64,000 nucleotides of DNA, from assembly GCA_965204905.1 (NCBI GenBank), contig OZ242042.1, positions 62,001 through 126,000 of the forward strand, given 5' to 3'. The notes under the pieces were generated by a model. That model was given only the letters and a program-made list of their open reading frames with translations. It ran no database searches and was not told the origin of the DNA. Positions 10,315 through 18,249 of the stretch are shown piece after piece. How positions within the stretch are numbered: the stretch's first letter is position 1; the number at the start of each line of letters is the position of its first letter. This stretch comes from Bin87 sp965204905. Its GTDB lineage: Bacteria > Chloroflexota > Dehalococcoidia > Lucifugimonadales > UBA3495. The position numbers and the translations under genes are program-made.

Positions 10315-11139
10315 ATGCCCGCCTACGACCTGATCCTTTACCATGCCGACCACGATTCCGGCATTGCTCGTATCACCCTCAACCGCCCCGACCGCCTCAA
10401 CGCCCTCAACGACCAGATGCAGATCGAAATCGCCGACGCCGTAGCGGAGGCTGACGCAGACCCCAACATCAGGGTCTTGATAATTACCGGTTCTGGGCGG
10501 GCCTTTTGCGCGGGGGGAGATCTCAACAATCTGGGCGGCTCTGCCAACGGTTCCGGTGAAGGTTGGACCTCGGGCAACGCCGACGAGGTGCGCCGCAGTT
10601 TCCGGTTGGCGCAGGAGATGATCCTGGGTGTGCAGCGTTGCGAAAAACCCGTGATCGCTATGGTCAACGGGGTCGCCACCGGCGCCGGCCTGGATCTGGC
10701 CTGTGCCTGCGACATTCGCATCGGCACCCAACGTTCGCGATTTATGTCGGCCTATGTGCGTATCGGCCTGTTCCCCGGATTTGGCGGCACCTGGCTCTAC
10801 CCGCGCACCATCGGCAGCCTGGGTCGGGCCGCTGAAATGCTCTTCACCGGCGACTTCCTGGAAGCCGATGAGGCTCACCGCCTCGGATTCCTCAACCGCT
10901 TGGTGTCCGAGGAAGAACTGGAAGCGACAACGATGGAAATGGCCGAACGCATTGCCGCCGGCCCGCCCATCGCCATCCGCCTTTCCAAGCTCATGCTCTA
11001 CAAGGGCCTGGAGTTTGACCTCGAAACCGCGATGAAAATGGCCGCCGCCGGCGAGACCATCACCCTCACCTCACGGGACCACGTTGAGGGAGTAGCCGCC
11101 TTCCGCGAAAAGCGCGACGCCCAGTATCTTGACCGCTGA
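10315..11139 (+). CDS. Enoyl-CoA hydratase/isomerase family protein
   Basis: Crotonase-fold enzyme of acyl-CoA metabolism, 274 residues. The first oxyanion-hole segment is GRAFCAGGDLNNLGG and the second is the VNGVATGAGLDLA region; GLFPGFGGTWLYPR is the active-site helix. Compared with classical hydratase, the first catalytic Glu (Glu144 of the rat enzyme) is replaced by Tyr (SAYVRIG), while the second (Glu164) is kept in GRAAEMLFTGD. This could mean isomerase or another crotonase reaction. The ATG at 10315 has AGGAAAG 7 nt upstream; an ATG at 10294 is less likely. Confidence 0.88.
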   Translation: MPAYDLILYHADHDSGIARITLNRPDRLNALNDQMQIEIADAVAEADADPNIRVLIITGSGRAFCAGGDLNNLGGSANGSGEGWTSGNADEVRRSFRLAQEMILGVQRCEKPVIAMVNGVATGAGLDLACACDIRIGTQRSRFMSAYVRIGLFPGFGGTWLYPRTIGSLGRAAEMLFTGDFLEADEAHRLGFLNRLVSEEELEATTMEMAERIAAGPPIAIRLSKLMLYKGLEFDLETAMKMAAAGETITLTSRDHVEGVAAFREKRDAQYLDR

Positions 11140-11180
11140 TTACTGTCCCCGGGGCTGGCTTCTCTCAGTCTCTTCAGCGT

Positions 11181-12419
11181 ATGACCAAAGTTGACAATAG
11201 CCTATCCCCGCATGGGGGGACGCTCGTTCAGCGTGTGCAACCCCTGCGCTCCGCCGATGAGGTTGCTGGCCTGTCCGCCATCGAAGTCCGCGAGCAGATC
11301 GCCCACGAGTGCGTGAACATCGCCTATGGATTCTTCTCGCCGTTGACGGGGTTCATGGGCAGCGCGGATGTAGCGTCGGTGGCGGATTCCATGCGCCTCG
11401 CCAGCGGCTACGTCTGGCCCATTCCCATCGTTCTCGACGTCGCTGACGCAGAGTTGCAGCGAGTCGGCGTGTCCGTGGGCGACACTGTGCTACTGACGCA
11501 CCAGGGCAACCCGTTGGCCATCTTGGAAGTCTCCGAGATTTTCGCTGCTGACCTGACCGAACTCGCCGGCAAGATATACGCTACCACCGACCCTGCCCAT
11601 CCCGGCGTACAGCGCACCCTGGGCTACGCCGACCGTTTCGTCGCCGGCGACATCACCCTGGTCTGCGAGCCTGTCATCAGCCCGCCATTTGACCGCTATT
11701 GGCGCACGCCGGCGCAACTCCGCGCGGAGCTGGACACGTTGGGTTGGCAGCGGGCCGTTGCTCACCAGACGCGCAACGTTCCCCACTCAGGCCACGAATA
11801 CCTGATGAAAGGCGCGTTCATGGAGGCCCAAGCCGACGGTGTCCTGGTCAGCGCGGTCATCGGCGAAAAGAAGGTCGGCGACTACATCGACGAGGCGATT
11901 GTCCTCACCCACGAAAACCTGCGGACGCACGGGTTCTTCCGCGACGAGATTCACCGGACCACCGCACTGCTGTGGGATATGCGCTACGCCGGCCCAAAGG
12001 AAGCGGTGTTTCACGCCCTGGTACGCAAGAATCTCGGTTGTACCCACCACATGTTTGGACGCGACCATGCCGGCGTCGGCGACTACTATGGGCGCTACGC
12101 GGCCCATGAAATCTTCGAGGAACTGCCCGACCTCGGCATCAATTCGGTGCTGACGCTGGAATGGTGGTACTGCCCAACGTGTGGCGGCGTCGCCTACGAA
12201 GGCATCTGCGGGCACCCCGACACCAAGCAGGACCTGGCCGGCCGTCTCATCCGCAGCATCATAGACGGCGGAGCGGAGCCGGCGCCACAAACTCTGCGGG
12301 CCGAGACTTTGGACCTGGTTCGCCAGTGCGCCGACGAATACGGCTTCGGCTCACCCTTCGTAACCGAGCGTTACCTGCGCGAACGGACCCCGGTGCTAAC
12401 CATTCCGCCGCCGCCTTAG
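11181..12419 (+). CDS. sat: Sulfate adenylyltransferase (ATP sulfurylase)
   Basis: Forms APS from ATP and sulfate, or the reverse reaction in sulfur oxidation. 412 residues, single-chain Sat (not CysDN). Motifs: FSPLTGFMG in the N-terminal PUA-like domain, QTRNVPHSGHEYL (the QxRN / HxxH ATP-binding site, His pair conserved), VIGEKKVGDY, and GCTHHMFGRDHAGVGDYYG. A late zinc-type cluster, CPTCGGVAYEGICGH, is as found in archaeal and dissimilatory Sat. There is no APS kinase domain or APS reductase next to it, so assimilation versus dissimilation cannot be decided. Confidence 0.94.
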   Translation: MTKVDNSLSPHGGTLVQRVQPLRSADEVAGLSAIEVREQIAHECVNIAYGFFSPLTGFMGSADVASVADSMRLASGYVWPIPIVLDVADAELQRVGVSVGDTVLLTHQGNPLAILEVSEIFAADLTELAGKIYATTDPAHPGVQRTLGYADRFVAGDITLVCEPVISPPFDRYWRTPAQLRAELDTLGWQRAVAHQTRNVPHSGHEYLMKGAFMEAQADGVLVSAVIGEKKVGDYIDEAIVLTHENLRTHGFFRDEIHRTTALLWDMRYAGPKEAVFHALVRKNLGCTHHMFGRDHAGVGDYYGRYAAHEIFEELPDLGINSVLTLEWWYCPTCGGVAYEGICGHPDTKQDLAGRLIRSIIDGGAEPAPQTLRAETLDLVRQCADEYGFGSPFVTERYLRERTPVLTIPPPP

Positions 12420-12428
12420 CCGCCCGTA

Positions 12429-12437
12429 GGCTATAAT
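12429..12437 (+). promoter_or_regulatory. Extended -10-like element (GGCTATAAT) before the MaoC-like gene
   Basis: GGCTATAAT ends 34 nt before the ATG at 12472, in the 52-nt gap after sat. Confidence 0.4.
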
Positions 12438-12471
12438 CTTCTGCCAGTGAACACATCGGAGGAATCGTATC

Positions 12472-13605
12472 ATGGTGCTGGAATCCGGCAGAATTACCGA
12501 AGAGGGGCTGGACCGCCTCCGTAGCAGGGTAGGCAGCTTCAACCGCCCGCGACAATATGGCGTAGGGCTGTTCAATGAGGAAGCCTCCCGCAGCGCCATC
12601 CGGCACTTCTGCCAGGGCATCGGCGACACCAACCCGCTGTACTGGGACCGTTCCTACGCCCAGACCAGCAAGTACGGCAACATCATCGCGCCACCCTGCT
12701 TCCTGTACAGCGTCTATTGGTGCTCCGGGCGCACCGGCGGCCTGCCCGGGGTCCACGGGTTCCACGCTGGCAACGATTGGGAATGGTACCGGCCCATCTA
12801 CCTGGACGATCAGATCAGCGTCCAGGAGCAGTTCACCGGGCTGGAGGAAAAGGAAAGCGAGTTCGCTGGCCGCATCGTCATCCAGTCCAGCGTCACCCAC
12901 TACTACAACCAGCGCGGCGAGACCCTGGCCAAGACCAAGGGCTGGCAGATCCGCGCCGAGCGCAGCGCCGCCCGCGAACGGCAGAAGTACACCTTCGAGC
13001 CGTACCAGTACTCCCGCGAGGAACTGGAGACCATCCACCAGGCCATCCTCAACGAAGAAATACGGGGCAACAACCCGCGTTGGTTCGAGGACGTCAACGT
13101 AGGCGACGAGCTGACGCCGGTGGTCAAGGGGCCGCTGAGCCACGGTGACATCACCGCGTTCGTCGCCGGCTGCATCGGCGGCATCAGCCACGGCATCCAG
13201 CTGCGCGAGATGCTGCGCCATCCGTCGTGGGGTTTCACCGACCCCAACACCGGCGCGCAGGAGGCCATCATCCGCGTGCATGACATCCAGGAAGCCGCCG
13301 AATCGGCCGGCTTGCCCGGCGCCTACGACTACGGGTGCCAGCGCTGCTGCTGGATGGGCCACCTGCTCACCAACTGGATGGGCGATGATGGCTTCCTGAA
13401 GGCGATGCACGTGGAGTTGCGCCGCTTCAACGTGGTGGGCGATACCACCTGGTGCAAGGGCAGAATCACCGGCAAGCGCGTGGAGGACGGCGAATACCTG
13501 GTGGACATGGACATCTGGGGTGAAAACCAGCGCCAGCAAGTAACTACCCGCGGCAACGCCACCGTGCGGCTCCCGTCGCGGGAGGCTAATGCGGGTTGGC
13601 CGTAG
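12472..13605 (+). CDS. MaoC-like acyl dehydratase (double hotdog)
   Basis: 377 residues with two hotdog-fold halves: an N-terminal FAS1-like dehydratase domain (about 10-170, IRHFCQGIGDTNPLYWD and IAPPCFLYS) and a C-terminal MaoC-like domain (about 200-370). The hydratase motif D...NP is visible in GDTNPLYWD. The second half has LSHGDITAFVAGCIGGISHG and a late CKGRITGKRVEDGEYLV strand. It probably hydrates or dehydrates a CoA thioester; the substrate is unknown. Start ATG has GGAGGA 8 nt upstream. Neighbours sat and Uma2 do not point to a pathway, but the crotonase and acyl-CoA mutase in the window do fit acyl-CoA catabolism. Confidence 0.82.
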   Translation: MVLESGRITEEGLDRLRSRVGSFNRPRQYGVGLFNEEASRSAIRHFCQGIGDTNPLYWDRSYAQTSKYGNIIAPPCFLYSVYWCSGRTGGLPGVHGFHAGNDWEWYRPIYLDDQISVQEQFTGLEEKESEFAGRIVIQSSVTHYYNQRGETLAKTKGWQIRAERSAARERQKYTFEPYQYSREELETIHQAILNEEIRGNNPRWFEDVNVGDELTPVVKGPLSHGDITAFVAGCIGGISHGIQLREMLRHPSWGFTDPNTGAQEAIIRVHDIQEAAESAGLPGAYDYGCQRCCWMGHLLTNWMGDDGFLKAMHVELRRFNVVGDTTWCKGRITGKRVEDGEYLVDMDIWGENQRQQVTTRGNATVRLPSREANAGWP

Positions 13606-13625
13606 GCACGCAGCGGAGGTGCATC

Positions 13626-14225
13626 ATGACACAACCTAAAGCCAAACCGCGCGTCAAGTTGACCGGGGCCGACTACATGAGGCTGACGCCGCCGTCGCAT
13701 CGCGGCGTGCGCTACCAACTCATCGAGGGAGAGCTCATCAAGATGGCCGGCGCCAACCAACCGCACCAAGTGTTTATCGGCGAGCTGTACTTTGCCGCCA
13801 GGTTGCAAATTGGCGCGGCGGGTACATTTGAGATCAGGCTCCCGCCGTTCGACGTTTATATTGACGAACACAATACGTTCCAGCCTGACCTGATGTTCGT
13901 TTCCGGCGAGCGGCGGCATATTTTGGGCGAGCGCGGCGTGACCGGCACTCCCGACGTGGTGGTGGAAGTGCTTTCGGAGTCCACTCGACAGCGCGACTTC
14001 AACGTCAAGTTGCCCGTGTACGGACGCAATGGCGTCCGCGAGGCGTGGATAGCCGACCTCCGCGTTGAAACGGTGTCCAAGTACGTCGGCGATGGAACAA
14101 CCATGACGCTGGCGACGGTCTATGGCGCCAACGACGTTCTCACCTCCGACGCCATGCCTGGGGTCGCCATCGACCTGGCGCCGATTTTCGCGTTGATTCG
14201 GGACGCGGCCCTGCCCGAAACTTAG
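13626..14225 (+). CDS. Uma2 family endonuclease (DUF820)
   Basis: Third Uma2 protein, 199 residues, more distant from the first two. The core reads FQPDLMFVSGERRHI ... TPDVVVEVLSESTRQRDFNVKLPVYGRNGVREAWIAD, which gives the D...E.L...K pattern of the PD-(D/E)xK fold. The ATG at 13626 has GGAGG 8 nt upstream and is preferred to the in-frame ATG at 13596 inside the end of the previous gene. The stop overlaps the convergent aminotransferase stop by 4 nt. Confidence 0.88.
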   Translation: MTQPKAKPRVKLTGADYMRLTPPSHRGVRYQLIEGELIKMAGANQPHQVFIGELYFAARLQIGAAGTFEIRLPPFDVYIDEHNTFQPDLMFVSGERRHILGERGVTGTPDVVVEVLSESTRQRDFNVKLPVYGRNGVREAWIADLRVETVSKYVGDGTTMTLATVYGANDVLTSDAMPGVAIDLAPIFALIRDAALPET

Positions 14226-15406
14226 CTCAGGTACTGCTCCGCAGCCCGCGCGAACCCGTCCATCGACCCTTCCAGCACCCGGTCGTCCAGGCAGTACGAA
14301 ATCCTGAAGTGCCCGGGCGTTCCGAAACCTTTGCCGGGAACCACCAGCACGTTGTACTCCTGCAACGCCGCTACAAAGGCCTCATCATCCGCCAGTGGCG
14401 AGCGCGGGAACAAGTAGAACGCGCCTTGGGGCTTGACGACGGAGTAACCCATGCCGGTCAGGCTGTCGTACAGAAAATCCCGCTTGCGCTGGTATTCGCC
14501 CACGTCCACCGAGGCGTCCTGCACGGCGCGCACCACGTGTTGCATCAACGCCGGCGCGTTCACGAACCCCAGCACCCGGTTGCAGAACACCAGCCCGTCC
14601 ATCAGCTCCGCCTTGCCGGCGTAGTCGGGATGCACCGCGATGTGTCCGATCCGCTCGCCGGGCAACCCCAGGTCCTTGGCGTGGGAGTTCACGACGATGG
14701 TGCGCTCGTAGTGGGGAAACACCTGCGGATACACCAGCCCGTCGTAGATGATGCGCCGGTAGGGTTCGTCGCTGATGATGAAGATTTCCGACCCGAATCG
14801 CTGCTCCGCCTTCCTCGACAGGTCGGCCAGCGCTTTCACGTCCCCCGCCGGATACACCACGCCTGACGGGTTGTTGGGGGAGTTGAGCATCACGGCCCGG
14901 GTACGCGAAGTGATGGCTGCGTCGATGGCGTCCAGGTCCAGGCCGAACTCGGCGTCCGTCGGCACGATGACGGGCACGCCGTTGTGGTTCTGAATGTAGT
15001 AGGTGTACTCGCCGAAAAACGGCGACAAGATGATCACCTCGTCGCCGGGGTTCAGGATCGCCCTTAGCACCACGTTCGCCGCGCCCGCCGCGCCGCACGT
15101 CATGATGATGTCGCCGACTCCGAACGGCAACCCGGTTTCGCCGGACAGGGTATCGGCTACAGCCTGCCGGGTTTCGGGATAGCCCGCGTTGGGCATGTAG
15201 CGGTGCATACCGGGGGAGGGATTGCTGGCGATGCGGAGCAGCTCGGCGTGGAACTCTTCGGGAGGCTCCATGATCGGGTTGCCCAGCGAGAGGTCGAACA
15301 CGTTCGCCTCACCGTACTGCGCTTTCAGGGCAATTCCCACCTCGAACATGCGGCGGATCCATCCGCCTTCTGCCATGGAGCGGCTGACGTATTCGGATAT
15401 CGGCAT
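14222..15406 (-). CDS. Pyridoxal phosphate-dependent class I/II aminotransferase
   Basis: Fold-type I aminotransferase of the aspartate aminotransferase family, 394 residues. The substrate-side motif SLGNPIMEPP, the cofactor-ring Asn in NSPNNPSGVVY, the IISDEPYRRI motif (Asp to PLP nitrogen) and the Schiff-base Lys in NSHAKDLGLPGERIGH (about residue 243) are all present. The terminal Arg that binds the alpha-carboxylate is in FRISYCLD. The amino-donor specificity is not readable. It has its own -10-like box (15450-15455). Confidence 0.93.
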   Translation of the reverse strand: MPISEYVSRSMAEGGWIRRMFEVGIALKAQYGEANVFDLSLGNPIMEPPEEFHAELLRIASNPSPGMHRYMPNAGYPETRQAVADTLSGETGLPFGVGDIIMTCGAAGAANVVLRAILNPGDEVIILSPFFGEYTYYIQNHNGVPVIVPTDAEFGLDLDAIDAAITSRTRAVMLNSPNNPSGVVYPAGDVKALADLSRKAEQRFGSEIFIISDEPYRRIIYDGLVYPQVFPHYERTIVVNSHAKDLGLPGERIGHIAVHPDYAGKAELMDGLVFCNRVLGFVNAPALMQHVVRAVQDASVDVGEYQRKRDFLYDSLTGMGYSVVKPQGAFYLFPRSPLADDEAFVAALQEYNVLVVPGKGFGTPGHFRISYCLDDRVLEGSMDGFARAAEQYLS

Positions 15407-15449
15407 TGGGCAGTCTCCGGAAATGCGCGGTGCGCAGGTTTGCCGCGCA

Positions 15450-15455
15450 ATTATA
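15450..15455 (-). promoter_or_regulatory. -10 box (TATAAT) for the aminotransferase
   Basis: Reverse strand GCGCTATAAT, 44 nt upstream of the aminotransferase ATG. No clear -35 box. Confidence 0.35.
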
Positions 15456-15472
15456 GCGCAGCCTTCAAAAAA

Positions 15473-15509
15473 CCCCCTCTCCCCTGATGGGAGAGGGTTG
15501 GGGTGAGGG
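15473..15509. repeat. Palindromic repeat CCCTCTCCC..GGGAGAGGG
   Basis: A hairpin-forming block (CCCTCTCCC / GGGAGAGGG) followed by TTGGGGTGAGGG. Nearly identical copy at 22816-22851. It lies between two minus-strand genes and may act as a terminator-like stem, although no U-tract follows. Confidence 0.7.
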
Positions 15510-15519
15510 AGTCGCCCTG

Positions 15520-17100
15520 TTACGTCATAAAATCCGCCGCCCGTTCGCCGATCATCACCGCCGTGGCGTTGGTATTGGCCCGCACCACGTCCGGGCAGAT
15601 GGAAATATCCACCACCCGCAGGTTGCTCACGCCATGCACCCGGCAGTACTGGTCAACCACTGCCATCCCATCGGCCGCCGGCCCCATCTTGCACGATCCC
15701 GACGTGTGGAAGGTGGTGAACACGTTGCGCAGCACCCAGTCGTCCAGCGCGGCATCGTCGCCCAACGCGCTTTCGGTGGGCGACACCGCCGGTCCTACCA
15801 CGGCGGCAAACGCTGGTTGCGCCAGTATCTCCCGACACAGGCGCACCGCCTCGCGCAATCGCCGGCGGTCTCGCTCACTGCGTAAGTAGCGATAGTCGAT
15901 GTGCGGTTTGTCATGCGGATCCGCAGAGATCAGCCGCAGCACGCCCGCGCTCTCCGCCTGCTGCAGGATGCAGGTCATCCGTAAGATCGCCTGATCCGCG
16001 CCCGGCCCGCTGCCCAGAGGGCTGGGCCCCGACGCCACGTTGTTCACGTACACCTGCATATCGTTCCGCGACGTTGACCCGGCGGTGGTGTAGCGGAGCA
16101 TGGTCTGGATGCGCGAACCAGCGAACTCGGGTTCCACATAGTCCGGCAGCAGAGCAGTGTCCACGTACACCAGGGGGTGGTCGCGGAGATTTTGACCCAC
16201 TCCGGGCAAGTCCTGCACTACCGGAATCTGCAACTCACGCAGATGATCCGCCGGCCCGATTCCCGAAAGCGTCAGTAACTGGGGCGACGCTATGCCGCTG
16301 CAACTCACGACAATCTCATCTCCGAACACCTGGAAAATTTCGCCGCCGCTCTCAGCTTCTACGCCCACCGCCCGCGGCGAGGCGCCCGCTCGTGGTGAGC
16401 TTGTCGAACCACGCTCAAACAATATACGCCGGGCCGTTACGTTGCCTCTAATCGTTAGATTGAGCCGGTGCCGCGCCGTGGCAAGATGGGCCAGCGCGCA
16501 GCTCATTCGGATACCGGCCGGGTTGTTCATGGGCGCGGCGCCCACGCCGCCGGATTCCGGGTGATTCATGTCCCCGTCGGCGGGGTAGCCCATGGCGACG
16601 CACGTATCTACAAAAGCCCGCTGGAGCGGGTGCCAGGATTCCCGTGAAGCGCGCACCACCGGGATTGGCCCATCGTTGCCGTGAAAGTCGTCCTGCACGT
16701 CGGCGTCCGACTCCATCCGCCGGAAATAAGGCAGCACGATCTGATAAGCCCACTCGTCGTTACCCAACTCGGCCCACGAGTCGTAATCCTCGGGCAGCCC
16801 CCGCAGGAAAACCTGTCCGTTCACCGACCCCGAACCGCCGATAGCCCGGCCACGGGCGATCTCCATTAGCCTTTCTTGTCGCTCCGTCCCAATCGCTTGG
16901 TAAGACCAGTTATAAGGGCCGCCGGGCGTTGACGCTACTTGGCTGTTGCCATCGCGCAGTTCCGCCGGCCAACGCTCAAAATCCACGAAATCGGGGCCGG
17001 CCTCCAGCAACAGAACGGATCGCATGGGATCCTCGGACAGCCGCGACGCCAGCGCGCAACCCGCTGAACCCCCGCCGACTATAATCACATCGTATGGCAT
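15520..17100 (-). CDS. GMC family FAD-dependent oxidoreductase (choline dehydrogenase-like)
   Basis: Flavoprotein alcohol dehydrogenase/oxidase, 526 residues. The N-terminal FAD Rossmann motif is VIIVGGGSAGCALASRLSED, the GMC signature 1 region is ARGRAIGGSGSVNGQVFLRG, and signature 2 is GIASPQLLTLSGIGP. The C-terminal catalytic His is in TFHTSGSCKMGP, and the last FAD contact is VRANTNATAVMIGERAADF. The substrate is unknown. An oddity: residues about 229-240 (RGSTSSPRAGASP) are encoded by a 26-bp palindromic repeat at 16388-16413 inserted in frame. A retropepsin-like gene and lipB lie upstream on the same strand. Confidence 0.92.
   Translation of the reverse strand: MPYDVIIVGGGSAGCALASRLSEDPMRSVLLLEAGPDFVDFERWPAELRDGNSQVASTPGGPYNWSYQAIGTERQERLMEIARGRAIGGSGSVNGQVFLRGLPEDYDSWAELGNDEWAYQIVLPYFRRMESDADVQDDFHGNDGPIPVVRASRESWHPLQRAFVDTCVAMGYPADGDMNHPESGGVGAAPMNNPAGIRMSCALAHLATARHRLNLTIRGNVTARRILFERGSTSSPRAGASPRAVGVEAESGGEIFQVFGDEIVVSCSGIASPQLLTLSGIGPADHLRELQIPVVQDLPGVGQNLRDHPLVYVDTALLPDYVEPEFAGSRIQTMLRYTTAGSTSRNDMQVYVNNVASGPSPLGSGPGADQAILRMTCILQQAESAGVLRLISADPHDKPHIDYRYLRSERDRRRLREAVRLCREILAQPAFAAVVGPAVSPTESALGDDAALDDWVLRNVFTTFHTSGSCKMGPAADGMAVVDQYCRVHGVSNLRVVDISICPDVVRANTNATAVMIGERAADFMT
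16388..16413. repeat. Palindromic repeat inserted in the GMC oxidoreductase gene
   Basis: Inverted repeat CGTGGT / ACCACG around GAGCTTGTCGA; TTCGACAAGCTCACCACG is a repeat motif scattered in many genomes. It sits in frame inside the coding region and adds about 9-12 residues to a surface-loop region between two FAD-domain strands. Confidence 0.6.
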
Positions 17101-17128
17101 ACTACGCTTTTCGTCGCAACTACCAGGA

Positions 17129-17506
17129 TTACACCGCGCCGCCCCAGCCCAAACGCGACGTTGTCACCGGCCTCAGCTGATTGTTAACCAGGTCCACGGT
17201 CAGTTTAAAAATTTCCAACGTGGTGGCTCCCAACAAGTAAGACTCCAGATCATCCGGCCCGAAGATGACCGGACAGGGCCACTGTCTGCCGTCAATCCTT
17301 ATCATGGCGCTACCGTAGCCCCAGTCCACTGTACTTCCGTCAGCCAGGGTGCAAGAAATCTCCTCGACAGGAAATATCCCTAACTCCGCGAGTATCCCCG
17401 AAGGCATTACCGAATCGGCGGCTCCGGTATCTACAATGGTTTCCAATTCAACCATAGCCCCACCCTGGAGACTGCCCACTTCAATTGTTTGATAAACAGT
17501 GCCCAT
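17129..17506 (-). CDS. Retropepsin-like aspartic protease family protein
   Basis: 125 residues with the single-domain (dimer-forming) aspartic protease signature TIVDTGAADSVMP at about 26-38, where Asp-Thr-Gly carries the catalytic Asp. A downstream strand LLGATTLEIFKLTVD matches the second conserved segment of these clan AA proteins. No signal peptide or membrane segment. A paralogue lies at 54339-54740. Role and substrate are unknown; such genes are common as scattered single copies in Chloroflexota and Cyanobacteria. Confidence 0.8.
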   Translation of the reverse strand: MGTVYQTIEVGSLQGGAMVELETIVDTGAADSVMPSGILAELGIFPVEEISCTLADGSTVDWGYGSAMIRIDGRQWPCPVIFGPDDLESYLLGATTLEIFKLTVDLVNNQLRPVTTSRLGWGGAV

Positions 17507-17556
17507 TTGTCAGCTTCCGTACATTTGCCACCAGGCGCTACTGTCCTGCCTGTATG

Positions 17557-18249
17557 CTAGCACAATGGCGCTAAGGAAACCGCATCGCAGAACCGCTCTG
17601 CTACCACACTGGACACCGCATCCATAGGCGGCGCAGCGCCCAACTCCGCGGCCAGCGACGTAACTTCCCGATCCCTGATCCCACACGGTACGATACCGTC
17701 GAACATCGTCAAATCGGGATTAACGTTGATGGCGAAACCGTGGTAGGCGACACCGCCGGCGATCTTCACCCCAATGGCCGCAATTTTGCGCTGCCCGTCG
17801 GCCGTCCAGACGCCGGTCAATCCCTCAACGGTGGCGGCGGGCAGGTTGAACTCAGCTAACGTGCTCATGATGACCTGCTCCAGCGTTCGCACGTACCAGT
17901 GGGGGCCGCCCCGTCCGCGTAATCGGATGATGGGATAAGCGACCAACTGCCCCGGTCCGTGGTAAGTGATCAGCCCGCCCCGGTCGGTTTCAACCACGTC
18001 GATGCCGCGCGCCGCCCGGGTCGCAGCGTCAAGCAGCAAGTCGGCATCGGGAGCCAGCCGGCCCTTGGTGTAGGTGTGCGGGTGCTCCAGCAGCAACAGG
18101 GTATCCGGGGACAATCCCTCCCGGACTTGCTGCGCAATCTCTACCTGCCAGTCCCACGCTTCACGGTACGGCACTACGCCGGCGTTGATAACGCGGCACG
18201 CGCCGGGATCAACCGCCGGACGCTCGTCAGTAGATTGGAGTGTCGCCAT
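17557..18249 (-). CDS. lipB: Octanoyl-[ACP]:protein N-octanoyltransferase (lipoate biosynthesis)
   Basis: Transfers octanoate from acyl carrier protein to the lipoyl domains of 2-oxoacid dehydrogenases. 230 residues, normal for LipB. Signature RGGLITYHGPGQLVAYPIIR, the conserved Lys of KIAAIGVKIAGGVAYHGFA, and the catalytic Cys in IVPCGIRD. The gene start overlaps the E2 gene by 23 nt, so it is the last enzyme gene of the dehydrogenase operon and supplies the cofactor of its E2. No lipA is visible. Confidence 0.95.
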   Translation of the reverse strand: MATLQSTDERPAVDPGACRVINAGVVPYREAWDWQVEIAQQVREGLSPDTLLLLEHPHTYTKGRLAPDADLLLDAATRAARGIDVVETDRGGLITYHGPGQLVAYPIIRLRGRGGPHWYVRTLEQVIMSTLAEFNLPAATVEGLTGVWTADGQRKIAAIGVKIAGGVAYHGFAINVNPDLTMFDGIVPCGIRDREVTSLAAELGAAPPMDAVSSVVAERFCDAVSLAPLC

